A DNA stretch of 17,254 bases from contig DDHN01000016.1 in the NCBI GenBank assembly GCA_002338125.1, positions 6,964-24,217 of the forward strand, read 5' to 3'. This DNA is from Patescibacteria group bacterium UBA1875. GTDB taxonomy: Bacteria > Patescibacteriota > CPR2 > UBA1875. Of the stretch, positions 8,223 to 14,112 are shown one piece after another; the first letter of the stretch is position 1, and each line of letters starts with the position of its first letter. A program made the translations under genes and the position numbers. The notes beneath the pieces are model-generated. The model saw only the letters and a program-made list of their open reading frames with translations, did not search any database and had not been told where the DNA came from.

Positions 8223-8273
8223 CTGGCGGGACATTCCGGTCTAGAACCTTTTGGACATTTTCCCGCAGACCAG
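8223..8273. repeat. imperfect inverted repeat, possible recombinase attachment site
   Basis: Arms at about 8224-8237 (TGGCGGGACATTCC) and 8253-8268, whose reverse complement is CTGCGGGAAAATGTCC, form an imperfect dyad of about 45 bp around a GGTCTAGAACC centre. The outermost CTGG/CCAG pair extends it. The size and partial symmetry resemble large-serine-recombinase attachment sites, and it lies about 270 bases upstream of the recombinase gene. No T-run follows on either strand, so it is not an ordinary terminator. Function is inferred, not shown. Confidence 0.35.
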
Positions 8274-8523
8274 ATTATATCAGTTTTAAGTATAATTTGG
8301 AACAATTTGGTACATACCCCCTAGGTTTTGAAGAATTTATTCAGAAAATGAGACAAGACAAAAAAGACAGTCCTAAGAAATTTCGACTTGTGTCTCACAA
8401 TAGGCGCAATTAATGTATTTTAAGCACAAAATATGTGGGACTGACACAAATGACACACTATAAAAATGATGATTGTTTGTGTTTCAAAATATTAAATAAT
8501 CTACTGGACTTACCACTTCTTTG

Positions 8524-8539
8524 CGGTACCTTTGTACCG
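8524..8539 (+). repeat. perfect hairpin abutting the recombinase start codon
   Basis: CGGTAC-CTTT-GTACCG forms a six-base-pair stem with a four-base loop, ending one base before the ATG at 8541. It occupies the place where a Shine-Dalgarno would sit, and none is visible there. It could restrict translation or be a protein-binding dyad for autoregulation. It also overlaps the alternative TTG start at 8532. Confidence 0.5.
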
Positions 8540-8540
8540 T

Positions 8541-9905
8541 ATGGAAGTCCAGTTAACAAATACCGCTCCAAAAGAGCTGCCTCAGGAAGAAAACGGCAGT
8601 CCGGTTGACACTAGTCAGATAGTAAATACGAAGGTTAACTACTGCCTTTATGCTCGCAAATCAAGTGAAGACGATGAACGGCAAGCCCTTTCAATCGATT
8701 CACAGATCAAGGAAATGGCTGCTCAAGCAGAAGTGCAGAGCCTTTATGTCAGCGAAATCAGACGCGAGAGCCATTCTGCCAAGAATTCGGGCCAACGACC
8801 AGTTTTTGAGCAATTGATTGAAGACATAAGGGCAGGAGTCTTTAACGGCATCTTAAGCTGGGCACCAGATCGACTCTCAAGAAACGCCGGGGATCTTGGG
8901 ACTTTAGTTGATCTTATGGATCAAGGACAACTGGCAGAAATCAGGACTCATGGCCAGCTATTCCGAAATACGCCGAACGACAAGTTCCTTCTGATGATTC
9001 TCTGCTCCCAAGCAAAACTCGAAAACGATAACCGAGGCATTAACGTCAAACGAGGTATGAAAACCAAATGCGAGATGGGGTTCAGACCGAATATGACGCC
9101 GCTAGGCTATCGGAATGACTACGCCGGGAGCAAAGGCCAAAAGAAGGTCTTTATCGACAAAAAAAGAGCCCCTATTATTCAAGAAGCATTCAGAAAAGTA
9201 GCCAAAGAAGGACTAAGCGGTCGTGATATCTACAACTGGTTAGTTGAGATTAACTTCAGAACCAAAAGCGGAAAGCTGATGACTCTAAGTTCAATCTATC
9301 GAATGCTAAACAATCCGTACTATTGTGGTATCTTCGAATTCCCGACAGGCAGTGGTATGTGGTACAGGGGTGCTTATGAACCACTAATTTCAAGAGAAAT
9401 GTTCGATGCGGTTCAAAAACAGATGGAAGTAGCTCCGAAAAGTAAGCCGGGGACCAAAATATTCGACTATACCAAGATGCTTAGGTGTGGATCATGTGGT
9501 TCTGGTGTTACGGCTCAAGAGAAATTTAAGACTAGAAAGGATGGCTCAAAGAAACGTTACGTTTATTACCACTGCACTCAAGCCAGGGATTATGACTGCA
9601 GGGAGCCATATATCCGAGAAGAAAAACTTAACGAAGCGTTTGTGGAGATGCTGGAGAAAGTAACTGTTGAAGAGGTCGAAGAAAAACCAGAACTAAGAAA
9701 TGAACTCGATCGCTTCAGGCGGTTATCATCGGCAGTACTTGGTGTGGCAAAGGGGGATGAACAGTCCGAAATCAACCTTCAAAACTTTGTAAAATATATA
9801 TTCAATGAAGGAACCAGAGATGAAAAGCGAGCGTTTCTATCTTGCCTAAAAACCCAGCTATATCTCAAAGACGGTAAGGCGCTAACTAATTTAAGATTAG
9901 AATAA
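8541..9905 (+). CDS. serine recombinase (resolvase/integrase family)
   Basis: This enzyme cuts and rejoins DNA through a serine-DNA intermediate and probably moves or inverts DNA. From the ATG at 8541 it has 454 residues; an in-frame TTG at 8532 would add three. The resolvase catalytic domain (about 33-175) has the nucleophile motif YARKSSEDDERQ (likely S41) and the catalytic arginines in DRLSRN (about R111 and R114). A recombinase domain follows (about 185-300). A zinc ribbon has C316-G-S-C319 paired with C345 and C353, and then comes a short charged coiled-coil-like tail. The length suits an integrase-type large serine recombinase rather than a small resolvase. It is the first plus-strand gene after a long minus-strand run, and hand-sampled G+C looks slightly higher than in dnaG. 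No Shine-Dalgarno is visible. Catalytic residues look intact. Confidence 0.93.
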   Translation: MEVQLTNTAPKELPQEENGSPVDTSQIVNTKVNYCLYARKSSEDDERQALSIDSQIKEMAAQAEVQSLYVSEIRRESHSAKNSGQRPVFEQLIEDIRAGVFNGILSWAPDRLSRNAGDLGTLVDLMDQGQLAEIRTHGQLFRNTPNDKFLLMILCSQAKLENDNRGINVKRGMKTKCEMGFRPNMTPLGYRNDYAGSKGQKKVFIDKKRAPIIQEAFRKVAKEGLSGRDIYNWLVEINFRTKSGKLMTLSSIYRMLNNPYYCGIFEFPTGSGMWYRGAYEPLISREMFDAVQKQMEVAPKSKPGTKIFDYTKMLRCGSCGSGVTAQEKFKTRKDGSKKRYVYYHCTQARDYDCREPYIREEKLNEAFVEMLEKVTVEEVEEKPELRNELDRFRRLSSAVLGVAKGDEQSEINLQNFVKYIFNEGTRDEKRAFLSCLKTQLYLKDGKALTNLRLE

Positions 9906-10055
9906 GTCCTTGGGCTTCACTCTTTACTAGCGAAGGAAACAAAGCAGTACCCTAAATGCGAAGAGGACATTGCGAAAGACACAAAAAAAGAAAGTTTTGT
10001 GGAGTCTCTTCGTAATTAGTTTAACCGCTTGTAAACAAAAGAGAGAGGCACAGAC
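9906..10055. other. spacer between the recombinase and the tetR promoter
   Basis: No gene is seen. It contains a spaced imperfect inverted repeat (GCGAAGAGGAC near 9958 and GTCTCTTCG near 10004) with a related GCGAAAGAC between them, but no convincing terminator after the recombinase. Confidence 0.4.
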
Positions 10056-10084
10056 TTGACAGAAATTTTATCATAGAATATATT
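10056..10084 (+). promoter_or_regulatory. strong sigma-70 promoter of the tetR operon
   Basis: A perfect -35 TTGACA (10056-10061), a 17-base spacer and a -10 TATATT (10079-10084) are present. The predicted +1 is 10091, the first base of the palindromic operator. It is the only near-consensus -35/-10 promoter seen in the window. Confidence 0.85.
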
Positions 10085-10090
10085 AGAAAT

Positions 10091-10110
10091 TACTTACCGA
10101 ACGGTAAGTA
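10091..10110 (+). promoter_or_regulatory. palindromic TetR-type operator
   Basis: TACTTACCG-AA-CGGTAAGTA has perfect nine-base arms around a two-base centre. It runs from the predicted +1 to +20 of the tetR transcript, so a bound repressor would block initiation or early elongation. The position, symmetry and neighbouring TetR-family gene make autorepression very likely. The ligand is unknown. Confidence 0.85.
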
Positions 10111-10125
10111 GAATGGAAATTTCAG

Positions 10126-10719
10126 ATGGCATCGATAACAACACAAAACAAAGAAATGGTCGGCGGCACTAGGCAATATATTATTGATACAGCCAGAGGG
10201 CTTTTTTCGGAGCAGGGCTATTTAGGAGTTTCTATTAGGGATATTGCCCAAAAGCTAAATATTACTAAGGCAGCTTTATACTACCACTTCACAGGCAAGG
10301 AAGAAATTTACAAAGAAGTACTTGAAGGGACTTTCCGTGATTTAAATTCGGTAATTCAGGATGCACTAGAAGAAGAAACTACAAACAAAAAAATACACAA
10401 GCTAATTGAAGGTTATTTAAATTTTGGGTTAAGGGAAAAAAACCTTATTAAGATTATGGTAGCAGAACTGTCTCCAAACACCTCGACGCTAAATAAGATA
10501 GCTATTGAATTACGAGAGAAAATTGCCAACCAAATAGAGCCGCTCATAAAAGAATTTTTTACGCGCAAAAATACTGTCAATGGAGTCAACCCTCGCCTAT
10601 TAACATTGATGCTTATGGGTATGATGGACGGTCTTTTATTGGAATATTCTATGTTGGGGAGCGAGATTAATCCCGGACTTATGGCTAGCCAAATTACCGC
10701 GGTTTTATCATTAGAATAA
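10126..10719 (+). CDS. TetR/AcrR-family transcriptional repressor
   Basis: The 197 residues have the usual TetR layout. An N-terminal three-helix DNA-binding domain (about 15-60) carries the helix-turn-helix SIRDIAQKLNITKAALYYHF (36-55) followed by GKEEIY. A divergent all-helical ligand-binding and dimerisation domain makes up the rest, with a methionine-rich stretch near LTLMLMGMMDGLLLEY. The start at ATG 10126 has only a weak GGAAA upstream. A perfect operator sits in its own leader, so it should repress itself and the genes behind it: a 42-residue membrane protein 21 bases downstream, then an ABC permease and ATPase. By analogy with other TetR-exporter pairs it probably senses a compound that the transporter handles. 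That is inference, and the ligand cannot be read from sequence. Confidence 0.93.
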   Translation: MASITTQNKEMVGGTRQYIIDTARGLFSEQGYLGVSIRDIAQKLNITKAALYYHFTGKEEIYKEVLEGTFRDLNSVIQDALEEETTNKKIHKLIEGYLNFGLREKNLIKIMVAELSPNTSTLNKIAIELREKIANQIEPLIKEFFTRKNTVNGVNPRLLTLMLMGMMDGLLLEYSMLGSEINPGLMASQITAVLSLE

Positions 10720-10740
10720 AAAAGAAAGGAGGCGAACTAA

Positions 10741-10869
10741 ATGGACTTAACATCAATTAGCTGGACTGACCCTAAGACAATTGCAATTGTTGTCGGAATC
10801 GTTGTTGTCGTTGCGGTTGCTGGGTACGCATTATATGCCTGGCAGACAAAACATTGGCCGTTTTCATAG
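10741..10869 (+). CDS. small single-span membrane protein, 42 residues
   Basis: ATG 10741 to TAG 10867-10869 encodes a short polar N-terminus (MDLTSISWTDPKT), one strongly hydrophobic span rich in valine (about 14-34), and a short WQTKHWPFS tail. A strong Shine-Dalgarno (AAGGAGG, 10726-10732) lies eight bases upstream, right after the tetR stop, so translation is well supported. It lies in the tetR operon ahead of the ABC permease and may be a small accessory subunit or regulator of the exporter, but nothing in the sequence proves this. I recognise no family. Confidence 0.7.
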   Translation: MDLTSISWTDPKTIAIVVGIVVVVAVAGYALYAWQTKHWPFS

Positions 10870-10883
10870 GATTATGCTTTTTT

Positions 10884-10927
10884 AGTCACATTGTTTACTT
10901 TTTAAAAAACAGACAAACAATGTGACT
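10884..10927 (+). repeat. 13-bp perfect inverted repeat between the small membrane gene and the ABC permease
   Basis: AGTCACATTGTTT (10884-10896) and AAACAATGTGACT (10915-10927) are exactly complementary around an 18-base A/T-rich middle that can pair further (TTTTT with AAAAA). No T-run follows on either strand, so it is not a normal intrinsic terminator. It could attenuate or stabilise the message upstream of the permease, separating high tetR expression from lower transporter expression, or be a protein-binding site. A second short palindrome, TAATCGATTA, lies at 10968-10977. Confidence 0.6.
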
Positions 10928-11031
10928 GATGAAACCATAATTTTGGAATATTACCCGAGCAAGAGCCTAATCGATTATTTGGCACCATGGTAAAAAAATA
11001 TTAACAAATTTCTATGAAAGGAAAAAGAATA

Positions 11032-12249
11032 ATGTTAAAGTTCTCTATCTCAAATGCTTTTAGAAGAAAGACCATTACATTTCTTGCTATCCTGGGCGCT
11101 GCTCTTGGCGCGGGCCTAATGACAGTTTTGCTCAGCTTGTCTGGCGGTATGGACGCAAAACTAAATTCAACTCTTGACAAGGTTGCCGGAGATATTTTGG
11201 TGTCCTCTAAAGACGCTTCGGTCATTGGCGGATTTATCGGCGGTGGCACCCCTATACCTGAAAAAATGGTGACAGATATCAAGAAGCTAGATGGAGTAAA
11301 AAATACTCAACCAATAATATCAACCGTAATCCCAACACAGTCTTTAAAATCAATTATTCCTATTGGTACTCCCTTCCAGGGCGTAAAAACTGAACAGAAT
11401 AAGGAATCAGATGGAGCGCTTTCAAAAATTGTCGCTGGACGAGGAATTGAAAATCCGTATGAGGTAGTTGTCGGAAGCTCGGTCATTGCACAAACGGAAA
11501 ATGCTGGAGGTAGCTTGAAGGTTGGGGACACTATTACTGTTCCTGTCACTTCTGCCAGTTTACAAAGTAGCCAAATGAAAAATCCAGGCAATATTCCTAC
11601 AAAAGAATTTAAAGTCGTTGGCTTGTTCGAAACTGGTAATGAAATTAATGACCGTGGTGTTGTGGGTAATATAGATGACTTAAGAATTGTTACTGGAATC
11701 CCGGCTGATATGGTCAATACGATTCGGGTTACTGCCAATGGTTCCGATGACGTAGAAAGAGTGGCAGATGAAATAAACAATAAATACAAGGATTCTTCGA
11801 CCCCGATCCAGACGACCATTTCCAAAGACCTTTTGGGCGATATTAACAAAACAATGGATATTTTCAGAGCATTCCTGCTGATCATATCTGCCGTGGCAGC
11901 TACCGCAGGAGGTGTATCAATTATGATTATAATGCTGATGAGTGTCACGGAAAGAATGCAAGAGTTTGGTATATTAAAAGCAGCTGGTTGGTCTAATAAA
12001 AATATACTCGTAAGTGTTTTTGTCGAATCGCTCACCCTTGCGATTATCGGTTCTTTAGTTGGGTTGGGATTTGGTTTTGTGCTTGGTAAATTGATTGACT
12101 ATCGCCTCGGGGAACATCTTTCACTGCTTTCACCAGGCCTAGCTCTTAGCATTGTATTATTTGGTATCGTAATGGGGGTTTTAGGCGGTGTTTATCCTGC
12201 CTGGAGAGCCGCACGAGTTAGCCCGATTGAAACACTAAAGTCAGCATAA
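11032..12249 (+). CDS. ABC transporter permease, MacB/FtsX family
   Basis: This is a membrane subunit of a MacB/LolC-type ABC system, which usually exports or mechanically transmits rather than imports. Numbered from ATG 11032 (405 residues), TM1 lies at about 15-38. A large extracytoplasmic MacB_PCD-like domain follows (about 40-275), then TM2 (about 278-305), TM3 (about 325-352) and TM4 (about 365-390). Characteristic motifs are MSVTERMQEFGILKAAGWS after TM2 and YPAWRAARVSPIETLKS at the C-terminus. An in-frame ATG at 11014 exists, but AAGGA lies about nine bases before 11032 and nothing lies before 11014, so 11032 is preferred. The ATPase gene follows after ten bases, its Shine-Dalgarno overlapping this stop codon. 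Substrate unknown; regulation by the upstream TetR protein is likely. Confidence 0.93.
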   Translation: MLKFSISNAFRRKTITFLAILGAALGAGLMTVLLSLSGGMDAKLNSTLDKVAGDILVSSKDASVIGGFIGGGTPIPEKMVTDIKKLDGVKNTQPIISTVIPTQSLKSIIPIGTPFQGVKTEQNKESDGALSKIVAGRGIENPYEVVVGSSVIAQTENAGGSLKVGDTITVPVTSASLQSSQMKNPGNIPTKEFKVVGLFETGNEINDRGVVGNIDDLRIVTGIPADMVNTIRVTANGSDDVERVADEINNKYKDSSTPIQTTISKDLLGDINKTMDIFRAFLLIISAVAATAGGVSIMIIMLMSVTERMQEFGILKAAGWSNKNILVSVFVESLTLAIIGSLVGLGFGFVLGKLIDYRLGEHLSLLSPGLALSIVLFGIVMGVLGGVYPAWRAARVSPIETLKSA

Positions 12250-12259
12250 GGAGCACGTA

Positions 12260-12973
12260 ATGAAAAATAACAAAGAAAGCTATATTGTAAAAGTATCGAA
12301 CCTAGAACGGGTTTATGAAAATGGTGGCCTAAAGTACGAGGCGCTGAAAGGCATTAACTTTGACGTTAAACCAGGTGAATTTGTTTCTATTATGGGCCCG
12401 TCCGGTTCAGGGAAAACTACTTTGTTAAATCAAATAGGGGCCCTAGACAAACCCACCAGAGGCGACGTATATATTGATGGGTTGAATATCTCTGATTACA
12501 ATGAATCTGACCTGTATGAGGTTAGGAGACAGAAGATAGGGTTTATCTTCCAAAGTTTCTATCTGGTGCCCAACCTGTCGGTATAAGAAAATATACTACT
12601 GCCCACGCTTCCTCTGAAAAATTCTGCTGACTACGTCGACAGGGCAAAGGAACTGCTGGAAGAGGTTGGACTTTCCGACAAAATTCACCATCGACCAAAC
12701 CAGTTATCAGGCGGCCAAATGCAACGAGTTGCGATAGCCAGAGCCCTAATCATGGATCCAGCGCTAGTACTTGCCGACGAACCCACCGGAAGCCTAGACA
12801 GCAAAACTGGTGCAGAGATATTTCATTTACTTCAGGAGCTGAATAAAAAGGGGCGCACATTTCTCATTGTCACACATGACCCCAGAATTACAAAAGCAAC
12901 CAAGCGAACAATATATTTAATTGATGGTAAGATATCTAATAATCCAACTGTTGATTTGAATATAGCTTTTTGA
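12260..12973 (+). pseudogene. ABC transporter ATPase (MacB/LolD-like) interrupted by one in-frame TAA
   Basis: This is the partner ATPase of the preceding permease. The 5' part (108 codons) has Walker A GPSGSGKT (46-53) and the Q-loop in FIFQSF (Q98), then stops at TAA 12584-12586 within LVPNLSV-stop-ENILLP. The same frame continues undisturbed with the signature LSGGQ (149-153), Walker B LVLADEP (D173, E174), the D-loop and the switch histidine (about H206), ending at TGA 12971. Only one codon differs from a normal gene of about 237 residues; relatives usually have a hydrophobic residue there, so TTA to TAA is a simple route. The Shine-Dalgarno AAGGAG (12248-12253) is intact. Without the stop the protein would look fully functional. 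It may be a recent nonsense mutation, a sequencing error, or readthrough. The 5' fragment alone cannot hydrolyse ATP. Confidence 0.85.
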
Positions 12974-13123
12974 TACCACAAATCCCAAGTATTAATGGGA
13001 GATATGATTGTCGGGTTTACTCAGTCCCGAAATATTAAAGTTCCACAATTTTGGGCAATTAGAGAGTAATTTGGCAGTTCCAGTCCCATGTGGGGTGAAG
13101 CATAATTTAAACCACAAGAGAAC

Positions 13124-13150
13124 AAAAAGGCCCCTGTGAGGACCTTTCTT
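13124..13150 (-). terminator. intrinsic terminator downstream of tRNA-Ser
   Basis: On the minus strand AAAGGTCC pairs with GGGCCTTT (one G-U) around a six-base loop, followed by TTTTTG. It lies about 60 bases beyond the tRNA-Ser 3' end and would end that transcript before it runs into the oppositely oriented ABC genes. The rest of 12974-13206 shows no gene. A weak five-base hairpin just after the ATPase stop lacks a T-run. Confidence 0.75.
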
Positions 13151-13177
13151 CTTTCTTGATTGTATTTGACTCTTTGT

Positions 13178-13195
13178 GAACTTTTGAAAAAGTTC
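13178..13195. repeat. 18-bp perfect dyad 12 bases from the tRNA-Ser 3' end
   Basis: GAACTTTT-GA-AAAAGTTC has perfect eight-base arms and a two-base centre. It lies between the tRNA-Ser CCA end and the terminator. With only two central bases it is more like a dimeric-protein site than an RNA hairpin. It may relate to tRNA trailer processing or to the edge of the accessory block. Confidence 0.5.
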
Positions 13196-13206
13196 CACTT
13201 TATATC

Positions 13207-13296
13207 TGGCGGTGGGACTGGGATTCGAACCCAGGGTGCCCGCAAGGGCACACACGCACTCCAAGCGTGCGCTTTCGACCACTCAGCCATCCCACC
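13207..13296 (-). tRNA. tRNA-Ser(GGA)
   Basis: The 90-base gene reads 5' to 3' on the minus strand from 13296. The acceptor stem GGTGGGA pairs with TCCCACC, the discriminator is G and CCA is encoded (13209-13207). The anticodon stem CACGC/GCGTG holds the loop TTGGAGT, so the anticodon is GGA (serine codons UCC and UCU). The long variable arm (GTGCCC with GGGCAC) is typical of class II tRNA-Ser, and the T-arm is CTGGG-TTCGAAT-CCCAG. An extended -10 lies just upstream and a terminator downstream. Confidence 0.97.
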
Positions 13297-13305
13297 AGCT
13301 TTGTT

Positions 13306-13314
13306 ATTTTAGCA
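13306..13314 (-). promoter_or_regulatory. extended -10 promoter of tRNA-Ser
   Basis: The minus strand reads TGC-TAAAAT followed by six bases, placing +1 at 13299, three bases before the mature tRNA 5' end. The box is the same nine bases as the polA promoter. It lies in the 24-base gap after the isomerase stop. Confidence 0.55.
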
Positions 13315-13320
13315 TAACTG

Positions 13321-14094
13321 CTAGTTAATTTCAGCCCAAATATCCGAAAAATCAAAATCCTGAGGCTTGGTTAGCCACTTAAATTTTTCTGGATTTTCAA
13401 TAAATGATTGATATAGTGGTTTGTTTTTGGTGAGTCCCCATTTTGGTTTTTCTACGGGATAAACATAACGGAGCGAATTGATTTTGTATTCCGGGTTTTT
13501 TACCCAGTTGGTTTCTGTGCGATACATTGCCCCGCCATGATAGTATTCGAAACCACCATAGTCGGCTCCGGTCGGAAGGTCTCTTTTTTGAATGTTTGAG
13601 GAAATAAGGACAATATCACCAACATTAATACTGACATGCCCGTAGTTGGGCGGAATAACTATCTTGTCACTACTTTTGGCCTTGATGACTATAACATCAG
13701 TTTCTTTGTTGTCGTTGGGCCTTTTTTGAATTAGATACTCAGCTTTTCCAGCAATTACCTCATAAACTTCGGGATAGGAAATATCAGTGTCTGGAACAAG
13801 GGGGTGGTAATGACCCTTGGTTTTTATATATTCGTCTCCGATCTTCCCTGGATTTATTAAAGTAATATCATATTCTGCATCCTGTGTTTCGAAAATACTT
13901 TTGTCGGCTTTTTTTTCAAAATATCGATACATGTAATAAAGAGGTAGGTCTGGATCGGCAGTTTCTTGGTATACTGTTTGTGCCTCCGAAAAAAGACGAG
14001 GCTTGGGGTTAGCCTCAAATATTTTCTTATCATAATCAAGTTTGCCTTCTCTAATTTTTATCGGTAGTCCAGATGATTTTTCGATTGAATCCAT
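13321..14094 (-). CDS. glucose-6-phosphate isomerase, cupin (archaeal) type
   Basis: Cupin-type phosphoglucose isomerase interconverts glucose 6-phosphate and fructose 6-phosphate using a metal, and is unrelated to the common sugar-isomerase-fold enzyme. Counting from ATG 14094 (257 residues), the metal ligands of the Pyrococcus enzyme are all present: H95 and H97 in TKGHYHP, E109 in SYPEVYEVIAGKAEYLIQ, and H153 in PPNYGHVSIN. The later stretch GADYGGFEYYHGGAMY also matches the family. The N- and C-terminal extensions make it longer than the roughly 190-residue archaeal proteins. An in-frame TTG at 14109 would add five residues, but TATACT ends six bases before ATG 14094, favouring a leaderless start there. 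It lies just after the phosphoesterase gene and before tRNA-Ser. Family assignment is firm. Confidence 0.9.
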   Translation of the reverse strand: MDSIEKSSGLPIKIREGKLDYDKKIFEANPKPRLFSEAQTVYQETADPDLPLYYMYRYFEKKADKSIFETQDAEYDITLINPGKIGDEYIKTKGHYHPLVPDTDISYPEVYEVIAGKAEYLIQKRPNDNKETDVIVIKAKSSDKIVIPPNYGHVSINVGDIVLISSNIQKRDLPTGADYGGFEYYHGGAMYRTETNWVKNPEYKINSLRYVYPVEKPKWGLTKNKPLYQSFIENPEKFKWLTKPQDFDFSDIWAEIN

Positions 14095-14100
14095 ATAACA

Positions 14101-14106
14101 AGTATA
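14101..14106 (-). promoter_or_regulatory. -10 box of the cupin isomerase gene (leaderless start predicted)
   Basis: TATACT on the minus strand is followed by TGTTAT and then the ATG at 14094, so +1 would be the A of ATG. The box begins seven bases after the phosphoesterase stop. Co-transcription with the phosphoesterase gene is also possible. Confidence 0.4.
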
Positions 14107-14112
14107 CAATAT

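Larger units (their letters stand above)
8173..8540. other. 368-base intergenic region upstream of the serine recombinase
   Basis: No gene is seen here. It holds the promoter of the divergent 57-residue gene (8188-8193), an imperfect inverted repeat (8223-8273), a possible plus-strand TATAAT (8291-8296) without a good -35, and a cluster of short TGTGTC/GACACA elements in both orientations (about 8387-8396, 8441-8458 and 8476-8484). A perfect 6-bp inverted repeat (8524-8539) ends one base before the recombinase ATG. In serine-integrase elements such a region normally carries an attachment site and the integrase promoter, but I could identify neither with certainty. Confidence 0.5.
8223..13212 (+). 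mobile_element. putative integrated accessory cassette (serine recombinase + TetR-ABC module)
   Basis: Every gene from 8541 to 12973 is on the plus strand while all flanking genes are on the minus strand. The block begins with a serine recombinase and ends next to a tRNA-Ser 3' end. A seven-base direct repeat, CTGGCGG, occurs at 8223-8229 (at the edge of an imperfect inverted repeat) and at 13206-13212, where it covers the CCA, discriminator and last acceptor bases of tRNA-Ser. A seven-base match between two intergenic regions is expected by chance, and serine integrases do not usually target tRNAs. The boundaries are therefore only a hypothesis. Confidence 0.3.

Noticed and set aside
8223..8270. 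Degenerate tRNA remnant (CCA end, GGTTC-like loop and 6-bp outer stem on the minus strand)
   Set aside because: The spacing does not allow a proper T-arm and acceptor, and there is no D-arm or anticodon arm. An inverted-repeat site is a better description.
10692..10706. Second TetR operator at the end of tetR (TTACCGCGGT)
   Set aside because: Only the inner ACCGCGGT is symmetrical and the two-base centre of the main operator is missing, so it is not supported as a site.
10884..10927. Intrinsic terminator after the 42-residue gene
   Set aside because: No T-run follows the stem on either strand.
11307..12035. 242-codon minus-strand ORF
   Set aside because: It lies wholly antisense to the ABC permease, whose motifs and Shine-Dalgarno are clear. 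The antisense peptide shows no recognisable domain.
12584..12718. Frameshift as the cause of the split ATPase
   Set aside because: Both halves are in the same frame (459 bases between the first ATG and the second fragment's ATG), so one nonsense codon accounts for it.
12971..13030. Possible UGA-as-glycine recoding, since the ATPase ends in TGA
   Set aside because: No other gene here contains an in-frame TGA and all glycines seen are GGN codons, so the standard code is the simpler reading. The internal stop in the ATPase is TAA, which that recoding would not explain.
12992..13290. Two overlapping minus-strand ORFs of 89-96 codons
   Set aside because: They run through tRNA-Ser(GGA) and its terminator; their peptides are simply translations of the tRNA and spacer.
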